Of a stretch of 64,000 nt of DNA, positions 8,586-16,635 are shown one piece after another (the stretch's first letter is position 1; each line of letters begins with the position of its first letter). The stretch covers positions 715,561 through 779,560 of the forward strand of contig NZ_LMKK01000002.1 in the NCBI RefSeq assembly GCF_001421485.1, read 5' to 3'. The notes under the pieces are model-generated. The model was not told where the DNA came from. It worked only from the letters and a program-made list of their open reading frames with translations, and did not search any database. The DNA comes from Agreia sp. Leaf210. Its GTDB lineage: Bacteria; Actinomycetota; Actinomycetes; Actinomycetales; Microbacteriaceae. A program made the position numbers and the translations under genes.

Positions 8586-10885
8586 CCACCATCCCGCCCC
8601 GCGAAGACGACAGCCAGCTCGAGGTCGGAGAACGCGAGACGTGGGCCGTCGGAGTGCCCGGCATCGTGCACTCGATGGTGCCCGCGATCGAGGGCATGGG
8701 CGTGGCCCGCACGGCGAAGCTGATGCTCGGCCTCAACCAGAAAGACGGCTACGACTGCCCGAGTTGCGCCTGGCCAGACCCCGACCGCCGAAAGGCTGCC
8801 GAGTTCTGCGAGAACGGCGCCAAGGCGGTCACGTGGGAGGCCACTCCCATCGCGGTTCCGCGCAGTTTCTGGGGGCAGCACTCCATCGACGACCTGCTGA
8901 CCCGCAGCGAGCACTGGCTCGGAATGCAGGGGCGACTCGTCGAGCCCGTCTACAAGCCGGCGGGCAAGAACCACTACGAGCCGGTGAGCTGGGAGAAGGC
9001 GTTCGCGATCATCGCCGAGCGTCTGAACGAGCTGGACTCCCCCGACGAGGCGGCCTTCTACACGAGCGGCCGCACCGCCAATGAGACGGCCTTCGCCTAT
9101 CAGCTCTTCGTGCGTGCGTTCGGCACGAACAACCTGCCCGACTGCTCCAACATGTGCCACGAGTCCACCGGTACCGCCATGGGCGAGACCCTCGGCGTGG
9201 GCAAGTCCACAATCGCCTACGACGATTTCGAAGACACCGACCTGATCATCGTGATGGGCCAGAACCCGGGCACGAACCACCCGCGCATGCTCACTGCTCT
9301 CGAAGACGCCAAGCGCAAGGGCGCCAAGATCGTCGCGATCAATCCGCTGCCCGAGGCGGGACTCATGCGTTACAAGAACCCGCAGCGGCCGCGCGGCATC
9401 GTCGGTCACGGCACGAAGATCGCCGACCAGTTCGTGCACATCCGGCTCGGCGGCGACATGGCGCTGATGCAGGCCCTCTCGAAGCGGGTTCTGGATGCCG
9501 AACGCAAGGCACCGGGAACGGTTCTGGACCACGAATTCCTGGCGGAGCACTGCTCCGGTCTCGAGGAGTTCATGGCGCACATCGAGAACCTCGACGAGGC
9601 CGAGGTCCTCGAGGCGACCGGCCTCACGGCATCAGACATCGACGAACTGGCCGAGCGCTACATCAAAGCCGACCGCGTGATCATCACGTGGGCCATGGGC
9701 ATCACACAGCAGAAGAAGGCCGTCGGCACGATCAAAGAGATCGTGAACCTGCTGCTGCTTCGCGGCAACATGGGCAAGCCGGGTGCGGGGGCGTCGCCCA
9801 TCCGGGGTCACAGCAACGTGCAGGGTGACCGCACGATGGGCATCTGGGAGAAGATGCCGGATGCGTTCATGAACGCGCTGCAGGCGGAGTTCGGCTTCGA
9901 CCCGCCCCGCAAGCACGGCCTCGACGCGGTCAATTCCATGAAGGCGATGGCCCGTGGCGACATCAAGGTGTGGTTTGCGATGGGCGGCAACCTCGTGGCC
10001 GCCATCTCAGACAGCCAGGTAGCCGAGAAAGCGATGCGGGGTACCCGGCTCACGGTTCAGGTCTCGACCAAGCTCAACCGTTCGCACGCGGTGATCGGCG
10101 AGGAGGCTCTCATCCTTCCCACGAAGGGGCGCACCGAGCTCGATCGGCAGGCGTCGGGTCTGCAGTTCGTGAGCGTCGAAGACACGGTCTGCGCCGTGCA
10201 CGCGTCGAACGGCAAGGTCGATCCGATCTCGAACCACGTCTTGTCTGAGATCGCGATCGTGACCCGACTCGCGCGTGCCGTTCTCGGAGAAGACTCGCCC
10301 ATCGACTGGGCCGGTTTCGAGGCGAACTACGATCTGATCCGCGACCACATCGCCAACGTCGTTCCCGGCTTCGAGAACTTCAACGAGCGCATCCGCAATA
10401 TCAACGGGTTCGTGCTGCCGAATGGGCCGCGAGACAGCCGCACCTTCGACACGCTCACGGGCAGGGCGATGATCACGGTGAACCATCTCGAACCGGTCGT
10501 GCGACCGGAGGGCACTCTGCTGTTGCAGACGCTGCGCGCCCACGACCAGTACAACACCACGATCTACAGCCTCAACGATCGCTACCGCGGAATCAAGAAG
10601 GGCCGCAGCGTGGTGTTCGTGAACCCGCTCGACCTCGACGAGCTCGGCCTGGAAGACGGACAGCTCGTCGACGTGTTCAGCGACTGGAACGACGGCATCG
10701 AGCGCGTTCTGCGCTCGTATCGGGTCGTGTCGTATCCGAGCGCCAGAGGATGCGCGGCGGCGTACTACCCCGAGGCCAACGTGCTGGTGCCGCTCGACTC
10801 GGTGACCGACGAGAGCAACACCCCGGTCTCGAAGGCCGTCGTGGTGCGCCTCGTTCCAGCGGCCCAGCCCGCGCTGGTCGAGTGA
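8582..10885 (+). CDS. FdhF/YdeP-type molybdopterin oxidoreductase (formate dehydrogenase-like)
   Basis: A 767-aa bis-MGD enzyme of the FdhF/YdeP family. It has a short N-terminal cysteine cluster (CPSCAWP near residue 60 and FCENGAK about 20 residues on) instead of a full four-Cys [4Fe-4S] motif. The molybdopterin domains and a C-terminal dinucleotide-binding domain follow. SNMCHES near residue 190 is the likely Mo-proximal Cys position; there is no selenocysteine. No Tat signal is seen, so it is cytoplasmic. Family members are often annotated as formate dehydrogenase although YdeP itself acts in acid resistance, so the substrate is not certain. fdhD upstream and the formaldehyde dehydrogenase nearby favour formate. 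Confidence 0.85.
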   Translation: MTTIPPREDDSQLEVGERETWAVGVPGIVHSMVPAIEGMGVARTAKLMLGLNQKDGYDCPSCAWPDPDRRKAAEFCENGAKAVTWEATPIAVPRSFWGQHSIDDLLTRSEHWLGMQGRLVEPVYKPAGKNHYEPVSWEKAFAIIAERLNELDSPDEAAFYTSGRTANETAFAYQLFVRAFGTNNLPDCSNMCHESTGTAMGETLGVGKSTIAYDDFEDTDLIIVMGQNPGTNHPRMLTALEDAKRKGAKIVAINPLPEAGLMRYKNPQRPRGIVGHGTKIADQFVHIRLGGDMALMQALSKRVLDAERKAPGTVLDHEFLAEHCSGLEEFMAHIENLDEAEVLEATGLTASDIDELAERYIKADRVIITWAMGITQQKKAVGTIKEIVNLLLLRGNMGKPGAGASPIRGHSNVQGDRTMGIWEKMPDAFMNALQAEFGFDPPRKHGLDAVNSMKAMARGDIKVWFAMGGNLVAAISDSQVAEKAMRGTRLTVQVSTKLNRSHAVIGEEALILPTKGRTELDRQASGLQFVSVEDTVCAVHASNGKVDPISNHVLSEIAIVTRLARAVLGEDSPIDWAGFEANYDLIRDHIANVVPGFENFNERIRNINGFVLPNGPRDSRTFDTLTGRAMITVNHLEPVVRPEGTLLLQTLRAHDQYNTTIYSLNDRYRGIKKGRSVVFVNPLDLDELGLEDGQLVDVFSDWNDGIERVLRSYRVVSYPSARGCAAAYYPEANVLVPLDSVTDESNTPVSKAVVVRLVPAAQPALVE

Positions 10886-10892
10886 ACCGGAC

Positions 10893-10942
10893 CGTTCCCT
10901 GAGCTTGTCGAAGGGGCTGCCCTTCGACAAGCTCAGGGAACG
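10893..10942. terminator. 23-bp perfect inverted repeat, bidirectional terminator of a dispersed repeat family
   Basis: Two perfect 23-base arms (10893-10915 and 10920-10942) with a 4-base loop sit between convergent genes. The core CTGAGCTTGTCGAAGGG belongs to a repeat I recall as very common between genes in actinobacteria and other high-GC bacteria. A related half-copy lies at 53121-53142. It can act as a terminator on both strands. Confidence 0.85.
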
Positions 10943-10950
10943 GCGACGTC

Positions 10951-12138
10951 TTACAGGCCGAAGGCCGCGCCCGCCTTGGCGAGCGGCTTCGTGCCGCCCT
11001 CAGCCGTGAGGCCGGTCCACACGTCTTCGCCGTCGACGTGGGTGGATGCGACGGCGCCCTTCGCGAGGGCCGCGGCGACGCGCTCGGCGTGGCTCGGCGG
11101 GTTGCTCGGAACGTGCGCCGGACGGGCCGCCTCGTTGATGGTGCGGAGCGCGGGAACGATGTCCTCGGCGAGGATGTCGATCTGCTCGAGCACCGTCTTC
11201 AGCGGCAGGCCGGCGTGGTCGATGAGGAACAGCTGGCGCTGGTAGTCGCCCACGTGCTCGCGCATCGTGGCGTAGCGGTCGATGACCTCCTGCGGCGATC
11301 CCACGGTGAGCGGGGTCTGCGCGGTGAAGTCCTCCATCGACGGGCCGTGTCCGTAGACGGGCGCGTTGTCGAAGTACGGGCGGAACTCGTCTTTCGCGGC
11401 CTGCGAGTTCTTGCGGGCGAAGAACTGCCCGCCGAGACCGACGATCGCCTGGTCGGCGCGGCCGTGGCCGTAGTTCTCGTAACGGCTGCGGTAGAGCTTG
11501 ACCATCTGCTCGGTGTGCTGGATCGGCCAGAAGATGTTGTTGTGGAAGAAGCCGTCGCCGTAATACGCGGCCTGCTCGGCGATCTGCGGCGTGCGGATCG
11601 ATCCGTGCCAGACGAACGGGGCGACTCCGTCGAGGGGGCGAGGCGTCGAGGTGAAGCCCTGCAGCGGCGTGCGGAAGTTGCCCGCCCAGTCGACCACGTC
11701 TTCCTCCCAGAGGCGGCGAAGCAGCGCGTAGTTCTCTGTCGCGAGCTCGAGGCCCTTGCGGATGTCCTTGCCGAACCAGGGGTAGACCGGGCCGGTGTTG
11801 CCACGGCCCATCATGAGGTCCATACGGCCGTCGCTGATGACCTGGAGCATCGCATAGTCTTCGGCGATCTTCACGGGGTCGTTTGTGGTGATGAGCGTGG
11901 TCGCCGTGGAGAGCACGATGTTCTTTGTGGTGCCGGCCAGATAGCCGAGCATCGTCGTGGGCGACGATGTCATGAACGGCGGATTGTGGTGCTCACCGGC
12001 GGCGAAGACGTCGAGCCCGGCCTGGTCGGCATGCTCGGCGATGGCGATCATGGCCTTGGTGCGCTCGGTGTCGCTGGGGGTCTTCCCGGTGGTCGGGTCC
12101 GTCGTGACGTCTCCGACGCTGAAGATTCCGAACTGCAT
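10951..12138 (-). CDS. LLM class flavin-dependent monooxygenase
   Basis: A 395-aa luciferase-like TIM-barrel flavoenzyme, probably using FMNH2 supplied by a separate reductase (family knowledge). Typical elements are the N-terminal MQFGIFSVGD strand, AAGEHHNPPF, the DGRMDLMMGRGN loop and a VGSPQEVIDRYATMREHVG segment near the C-terminus. The ATG at 12138 has AGGAG nine bases upstream; the GTG at 12144 would be only three bases from that site, so I reject it. It lies downstream of the formaldehyde dehydrogenase on the same strand, separated by a hairpin. The substrate is unknown. Confidence 0.87.
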   Translation of the reverse strand: MQFGIFSVGDVTTDPTTGKTPSDTERTKAMIAIAEHADQAGLDVFAAGEHHNPPFMTSSPTTMLGYLAGTTKNIVLSTATTLITTNDPVKIAEDYAMLQVISDGRMDLMMGRGNTGPVYPWFGKDIRKGLELATENYALLRRLWEEDVVDWAGNFRTPLQGFTSTPRPLDGVAPFVWHGSIRTPQIAEQAAYYGDGFFHNNIFWPIQHTEQMVKLYRSRYENYGHGRADQAIVGLGGQFFARKNSQAAKDEFRPYFDNAPVYGHGPSMEDFTAQTPLTVGSPQEVIDRYATMREHVGDYQRQLFLIDHAGLPLKTVLEQIDILAEDIVPALRTINEAARPAHVPSNPPSHAERVAAALAKGAVASTHVDGEDVWTGLTAEGGTKPLAKAGAAFGL

Positions 12139-12195
12139 GTTCACTCACTCCTAAACTTTTCTATGCGTTTGCATATATGTGAGTGAGAACGTGGG

Positions 12196-12221
12196 GTGGG
12201 GCGGGGTTATTCCCGCCCCAC
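12196..12221 (-). terminator. GC-rich hairpin between formaldehyde dehydrogenase and LLM genes
   Basis: Ten-base arms GTGGGGCGGG (12196-12205) and CCCGCCCCAC (12212-12221) with a 6-base loop lie just after the dehydrogenase stop. There is no clear T-run, so it may be a partial terminator or an mRNA stabiliser. Confidence 0.6.
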
Positions 12222-12226
12222 CTCAG

Positions 12227-13438
12227 CTACGCCGCGTCGAGGTAGCCGTTCGGGTTGAGCACGTACTTCGTGGCCGCCCCCGCGTCGAACTCCGCGTAGC
12301 CGCGCGGCGCGTCGTCGAGCGTGATCGCCTTGGCGTTGACGTTCTTGGCGATGTGCACGCGGTCGTGCAGGATCGCCTGCATGAGGCCGTAGTTGTACTT
12401 CATCACGGGGCACTGACCCGTGGTGAACGACAGCGACTTGGCCCATCCGGTGCCGAGGCTCAGGCTGAGCGAGCCCTTCTGCGCCGCCTCGTCGACCCCG
12501 CCCGGGTCACCCGTGACGTAGAGCCCCGGAATACCCAGCGCACCTCCGGCCGCGGTCACATCCATCAGCGAGTTCAGCACCGTCGCAGGAGCCTCACCGC
12601 CGCCGTGCCCTCTGGCCTCGAAGCCAACGGCGTCGACGCCGCAGTCGACCTCGGGAACGCCGAGGATCTGCTCGATCTGGTCGACGAGCTCGCCGGCACC
12701 CAGGTTGACCGTCTCGCATCCGAAGCTGCGCGCCTGCGCCAGGCGATCGTCGTTGAAGTCGCCCACGATCACCGCCGCCGCCCCGAGAAGCAGCGCACTC
12801 GTCGCCGCCGCGAGGCCGACGGGGCCGGCCCCGGCGACGTACACGGTCGAGCCCACTCCGACGCCGGCCGTGACCGCGCCGTGGAATCCGGTCGGGAAGA
12901 TATCGGACAGCATCGTCAGATCCATGATCTTCTCGAGGGCCTGGTCGCGATCGGGGAACTTCAGCAGGTTCCAGTCGGCGTACGGAACGAGGACGAACTC
13001 GGCCTGGCCGCCGACCCATCCGCCCATGTCGACGTAGCCGTAGGCGCTGCCGGGTCGATCGGGATTCACATTGAGGCAGATGCCCGTCTTGCGCTCCTTG
13101 CAGTTGCGACAGCGACCGCAGGCGATGTTGAAGGGAACGCTCACGATGTCGCCGACCTTGATGAACTCGACCCCGGGGCCGACCTCGACGACCTCGCCGG
13201 TGATCTCGTGGCCGAGAACGAGATTCACGGGAGCGGTCGTGCGGCCTCGAACCATGTGCTGATCGGAGCCGCAGATGTTGGTGGCGATCGTTCTGATGAT
13301 CGCCCCGTGCGGCACCTTGCGTCCGACGTTCGCGGGGTTCACCCCGGGGCCGTCCTTCAGCTCGAAGACGGGATAGTCGATGTCGATGACCTCGACTTCG
13401 CCCGGTCCTTTGTATGCGACTGCTCTGTTTGATGCCAT
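12227..13438 (-). CDS. fdhA: Glutathione-independent formaldehyde dehydrogenase (Zn, NAD)
   Basis: A 403-aa zinc medium-chain dehydrogenase that oxidises formaldehyde to formate without a thiol cofactor. Catalytic zinc ligands are Cys56 in NICGSDQH and His77-Glu78 in LGHE. The structural zinc cysteines are at 107, 110, 113 and 121. The NAD-binding motif AGAGPVGLAAA follows. GWVGGQAEFVLVPYADWN and the long C-terminal insert match the Pseudomonas-type enzyme rather than glutathione-dependent AdhC. AGGAG precedes the ATG at 13438. With the FdhF-like enzyme about 2 kb away it gives a plausible formaldehyde-formate-CO2 route. Confidence 0.88.
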   Translation of the reverse strand: MASNRAVAYKGPGEVEVIDIDYPVFELKDGPGVNPANVGRKVPHGAIIRTIATNICGSDQHMVRGRTTAPVNLVLGHEITGEVVEVGPGVEFIKVGDIVSVPFNIACGRCRNCKERKTGICLNVNPDRPGSAYGYVDMGGWVGGQAEFVLVPYADWNLLKFPDRDQALEKIMDLTMLSDIFPTGFHGAVTAGVGVGSTVYVAGAGPVGLAAATSALLLGAAAVIVGDFNDDRLAQARSFGCETVNLGAGELVDQIEQILGVPEVDCGVDAVGFEARGHGGGEAPATVLNSLMDVTAAGGALGIPGLYVTGDPGGVDEAAQKGSLSLSLGTGWAKSLSFTTGQCPVMKYNYGLMQAILHDRVHIAKNVNAKAITLDDAPRGYAEFDAGAATKYVLNPNGYLDAA

Positions 13439-13493
13439 GCGGATCTCCTTTGATCGTGTGCCCCGAAACGAGGGACATCGCTAGTGTGAGTCT

Positions 13494-14162
13494 ATGTCGC
13501 ACACATGGAATTCAGCAGGAAACTCCTCGATTCGGATCCTCCTCATACGGCACGCCGAGTCCACTGCGAACGAGTCGGGCATCCTGTCGACGACGCAGCC
13601 CGGCCCCGACCTCACCGCCCGCGGCCGCGAGCAGGCCGAAGCGCTGCCCGACGCCCTGCGCGACGTGCGTCTCGACGGCCTCTACGCATCCACCCTGCGT
13701 CGAACCCAACTCACGGCGGAGCCCCTCTCTCGCGCGACGGGCCTGCCCGTCTCGGTGATCGAGGGCATCCACGAGATCGAAGCGGGCGACCTCGAAGACC
13801 GCGCCGACCTCGAGGCGATGTCTGCTTACGCGCAGCCGTTCCGGGTCTGGGCGCAGGGCGACTTCACGGCGGCCGTTCCCGGCGGCTTCAGTGGCGACCA
13901 CTTCTTCGAGCGCTTCGACCGTGGCATCGCCGAGATCTGGCAGGCGCACCAGACCCCGTCGAGCGATCGGCCGGATGGCGACACGGTCGCGATCGTCGAC
14001 CACGACGCCGCCATCCGCGTGTGGGTGGCCGGCCGGGCCGACAACCTCGGGCCGGACTTCACCTCGACGCACGGCCTGGACAATACGGGGATCGTGGTGC
14101 TGACCGGCAGCCCCGCCGCCGGATGGCACGTCGAGACCTGGCAGGGCGAGCCGGTCGCGTAG
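13494..14162 (+). CDS. Histidine phosphatase family protein
   Basis: A 222-aa phosphoglycerate mutase-like phosphatase. The catalytic phosphohistidine motif is LIRHAEST near residues 17-24, the second arginine is in LRRTQLTAEPLS, and the second His appears as VDHDAAIRVW instead of the common SHGG. The ATG at 13494 has no ribosome-binding site, and a TAGTGT box lies a few bases upstream, so the transcript could be leaderless. It is divergent from the formaldehyde dehydrogenase and ends six bases before the beta-lactamase stop. The substrate cannot be told. Confidence 0.85.
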   Translation: MSHTWNSAGNSSIRILLIRHAESTANESGILSTTQPGPDLTARGREQAEALPDALRDVRLDGLYASTLRRTQLTAEPLSRATGLPVSVIEGIHEIEAGDLEDRADLEAMSAYAQPFRVWAQGDFTAAVPGGFSGDHFFERFDRGIAEIWQAHQTPSSDRPDGDTVAIVDHDAAIRVWVAGRADNLGPDFTSTHGLDNTGIVVLTGSPAAGWHVETWQGEPVA

Positions 14163-14168
14163 CCCCGG

Positions 14169-15119
14169 TCAGTAGCCCAGGCCGGCCAGGGTAGCCTCGG
14201 CCGCGCGGGAGATCAGAGCGTTGTCGTAGTCGGCGTCTTCGGTGGGACGGTTCGACATCACCACGAGCACGATCGGTGAACCGCTCGGAGGCCACAGGAC
14301 CGCGATGTCGTTGCGCGTGCCGTACGCCCCGGCACCCGACTTGTCGGCGACCGCCCACCCGGCGTCGAGACCCGCGGTGATCAACTCGGCACCGGTGGCA
14401 TTGCCGGTCATCCAATCGATGAGCTGCGCCTGCTGGGCCGCACCCAACGCATCGGTGGTGAGCAGCGTCGCGAGATCGAGCGCGAACGCGCGCGGGGTGG
14501 TCGTGTCCCGCAGATCTCCCGGAATGGCGCTGTTGAGCTCCGTCTCGACGCGGTCGGAGCTGGTGGTGGTATCGCCGAGCTCGCGCAGAGCCTGGGTGAA
14601 CCCCTCCGGCCCGCCCAGACGCTCGAGCATGATGTTGCCCGCGGTGTTATCACTGAACCGCACGGCGGCCTCGGCCACCGCGCGCAGCGTCATGCCGTCG
14701 GCGACGTTCTCTTCGGTGACAGGAGAATTGGGCAGCAGCTCGCTCGAGTCATAGCTGACGATCTCGTCGAGCTCGTCGTCGGGCACCGTCTTCAGCAGGA
14801 TGCCGGCCGCGAGCGCCTTGAATGTCGACGCATACGCGAACCTCTCGTCGGCCCGGTACGCGACCTCGGCTCGGGTCTGCGGGTCGAGTGCGTAGACGCC
14901 GATGCGGGCATCGAACTCCTGCTCGAGCTGCGCGAAAGCGGGGGCAGGGTCACTCGGAATCGTCGGAGTCGGGGAGGCCGCGGGCGCCGACGTCGCCTGC
15001 GGGGCGGCCGGAACCTGCGGCGCCGCACACCCGCCCAGGAGAACGAGAACGGTCGCCCCAGCCGCGACGACAAGGCCACCCGATCGGATGCGACGCGCAA
15101 GGCGAGAGCTCATTCTCAT
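14169..15119 (-). CDS. Class A beta-lactamase, lipoprotein
   Basis: A 316-aa serine beta-lactamase anchored outside the cell membrane. The lipobox LGGC places the lipid Cys at residue 31, followed by a Pro/Ala-rich linker. Catalytic elements are Ser98-Thr-Phe-Lys101, Ser156-Asp-Asn158, Glu192-x-x-Leu-Asn196 (the E166 loop equivalent) and Lys260-Ser-Gly262, where most family members have KTG. The GTRNDIAV segment confirms the family. A second in-frame ATG at 15113 is an equally good start. No BlaI/BlaR regulator is adjacent, so expression is probably constitutive. Confidence 0.92.
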   Translation of the reverse strand: MRMSSRLARRIRSGGLVVAAGATVLVLLGGCAAPQVPAAPQATSAPAASPTPTIPSDPAPAFAQLEQEFDARIGVYALDPQTRAEVAYRADERFAYASTFKALAAGILLKTVPDDELDEIVSYDSSELLPNSPVTEENVADGMTLRAVAEAAVRFSDNTAGNIMLERLGGPEGFTQALRELGDTTTSSDRVETELNSAIPGDLRDTTTPRAFALDLATLLTTDALGAAQQAQLIDWMTGNATGAELITAGLDAGWAVADKSGAGAYGTRNDIAVLWPPSGSPIVLVVMSNRPTEDADYDNALISRAAEATLAGLGY

Positions 15120-15174
15120 TCATCGAGTGTGCCAGCCCTGCCGCGAGCTGTCACATGGGGCTTGCGCCCGGCAC

Positions 15175-15582
15175 CTACCGAGGCGTCAGCCTGAACGCCG
15201 GAATGAGGCGCGACCCCGCCTTCACCTGATAGTCGGCGAACCCCGGAGCGGCGGCTACGACCTGAGCCCACGCGGCGTCACGGTCGTCGCCGCGCAGCTC
15301 GCGAGCCGTGACCTCGACCACGCCCTGCGGGGTCTCGATCGTGAGGTCGGGATCGTGGACCAGATTGAAGTACCACGCCGGATTGTCGGGCGCCCCGGCC
15401 TTCGAGGCGTAGATGAGCCAGGAGTCCTCGTCGCGGAGTGCCATCGTCGGCACCACTCTCTCCTCGCCGGTACGCGCACCCCGCGTGTGCAGCAAGATCA
15501 GCTTGTCGCCGAACCCGGCGGTCTCGACGTGGCCGCCGTTGGCGCGGAACTCCTCGATGATCTGGTCGTTGAAGCTGCTCAT
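15175..15582 (-). CDS. Deazaflavin (F420)-dependent nitroreductase-family protein
   Basis: A 135-aa split-barrel protein of the Ddn type. Marks are the N-terminal helix, LLHTRGARTGEERVVPT, the WLIYASKAGAPDNPAWYFNL core and a C-terminal AAAPGFADYQVKAG. Family members use F420 or bind flavin and reduce quinones or nitro compounds. The gene ends the leftward stretch before the beta-lactamase and begins four bases before the DeoR gene stop, so it could be co-transcribed with that regulator. Confidence 0.88.
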   Translation of the reverse strand: MSSFNDQIIEEFRANGGHVETAGFGDKLILLHTRGARTGEERVVPTMALRDEDSWLIYASKAGAPDNPAWYFNLVHDPDLTIETPQGVVEVTARELRGDDRDAAWAQVVAAAPGFADYQVKAGSRLIPAFRLTPR

Positions 15583-15586
15583 GCTC

Positions 15587-16432
15587 CTATTCTGCGACAG
15601 AGAGCGACGGTGGCAGAAGCACCTCGACGCCGTTCTCGCGAAGCGCCTCGCCGAGCCCCGCCGGCGGGGCGGCGTCTGTGACCAGATAGTCGACGCTGGC
15701 CAGATCGGCCACCTGCGCGAAGAGTCGACGATCGAACTTCGTGGAGTCGGCGAGGATGGCGACCTTCGTGGCGCGGGAGATCATCTCGCTCATCATGAGA
15801 GCCTCGGCCAGATTGCTCGTGGAGAACCCGCTCTCGGCAGACACCGCGCCCACCGAGATGAGGGCGAGATCGCAGTGAAGGTCGAGGTCGTTCCCCGAAT
15901 CCGAGAACTGGAACCCGATCGGGCCGATCGTGGCCTGCCCGCTCAGCCTCACGGCTCCGCCGAACACATAGAGGTCTCGGCACACCTTGGGAGAGATCTC
16001 GGTCGGAATACGCAGATTGTTGGTCGCGATCGTCAGCTCGCGGTGGTCTTCGAGATGCCTCACCACCGAGAGCGTCGTCGTTCCGGCGTTGATCATGACG
16101 ACCGAGCCGTTCTCGACGAGGCCGGCAGCCACGGCTCCGATCTTCTCCTTCGCCGACCGTTGCAGCCGAAGCCGCACATCGAGCTTCTTCTCGGTCGACG
16201 GCATCACCGCGATACTCACGGCCCCGCCGTGCGTTCGCACGAGAAATCCGTCAGCGTCGAGCTGATCGAGATCTCTCCGGATCGTATCGGCCGAGACGCC
16301 GAATCGGGAGGCCAACGCAGACACCGTGACCTCGCCCACCTCGGTGACGTACGCGGCGAGATCCGCCTTGCGTCCGGCCGGCAGCCGAAGAGGTTGATCG
16401 TCGCCGTCTGGGGAATAGGAGGAGTCGGCCAC
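15587..16432 (-). CDS. DeoR/GlpR family repressor of the adjacent sugar operon
   Basis: A 281-aa regulator with an N-terminal winged helix (VTVSALASRFGVSADTIRRD, then the RTHGGA hinge) and a C-terminal sugar-phosphate isomerase-like sensor domain (INAGTTTLSV, LADSTKF). The start is uncertain. The open frame reaches a TTG at 16534, but those first 34 residues look non-coding, so I take the GTG at 16432, which gives a normal length. It is divergent from the binding-protein gene. The shared 203-base gap contains an inverted repeat over the operon promoter, the likely operator. The effector is probably a phosphorylated sugar. Confidence 0.85.
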   Translation of the reverse strand: MADSSYSPDGDDQPLRLPAGRKADLAAYVTEVGEVTVSALASRFGVSADTIRRDLDQLDADGFLVRTHGGAVSIAVMPSTEKKLDVRLRLQRSAKEKIGAVAAGLVENGSVVMINAGTTTLSVVRHLEDHRELTIATNNLRIPTEISPKVCRDLYVFGGAVRLSGQATIGPIGFQFSDSGNDLDLHCDLALISVGAVSAESGFSTSNLAEALMMSEMISRATKVAILADSTKFDRRLFAQVADLASVDYLVTDAAPPAGLGEALRENGVEVLLPPSLSVAE

Positions 16433-16523
16433 GTCTGATTTGTAGCAGAACACCGCAGAAATCTGCAAGCCGCTGCCCGACGGCGAGACATTTGTGCTTA
16501 GCGCTATCAGAATCCCGCACAAG

Positions 16524-16551
16524 AACGCAATCAAATGCGGTTACTTGCGTT
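16524..16551. promoter_or_regulatory. Inverted repeat AACGCAA-N14-TTGCGTT, probable DeoR operator
   Basis: Perfect 7-base arms at 16524-16530 and 16545-16551. The right arm covers the -35 box of the sugar operon promoter, as expected of a repressor site. A direct repeat of GCGCA at 16586-16590 and 16596-16600 could be a second contact. Confidence 0.5.
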
Positions 16552-16573
16552 AAACCCAGCATAGGACTACTGT
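16545..16573 (+). promoter_or_regulatory. Promoter of the sugar uptake operon
   Basis: TTGCGT at 16545-16550 and TACTGT at 16568-16573 are spaced by 17 bases and lie 63 bases before the ATG. The same two hexamers and spacing occur upstream of the LacI gene at 50622-50650. Confidence 0.55.
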
Positions 16574-16635
16574 CACAACGATAAGGCGCACAAAAGCGCA
16601 CTCAACAGCACGATCCCGCATCTCATAGGAGAGAC

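Noticed and set aside
16432-16534. DeoR protein starting at a TTG at 16534
   Set aside because: The extra 34 residues look non-coding, overlap the probable operator region and exceed the family length.
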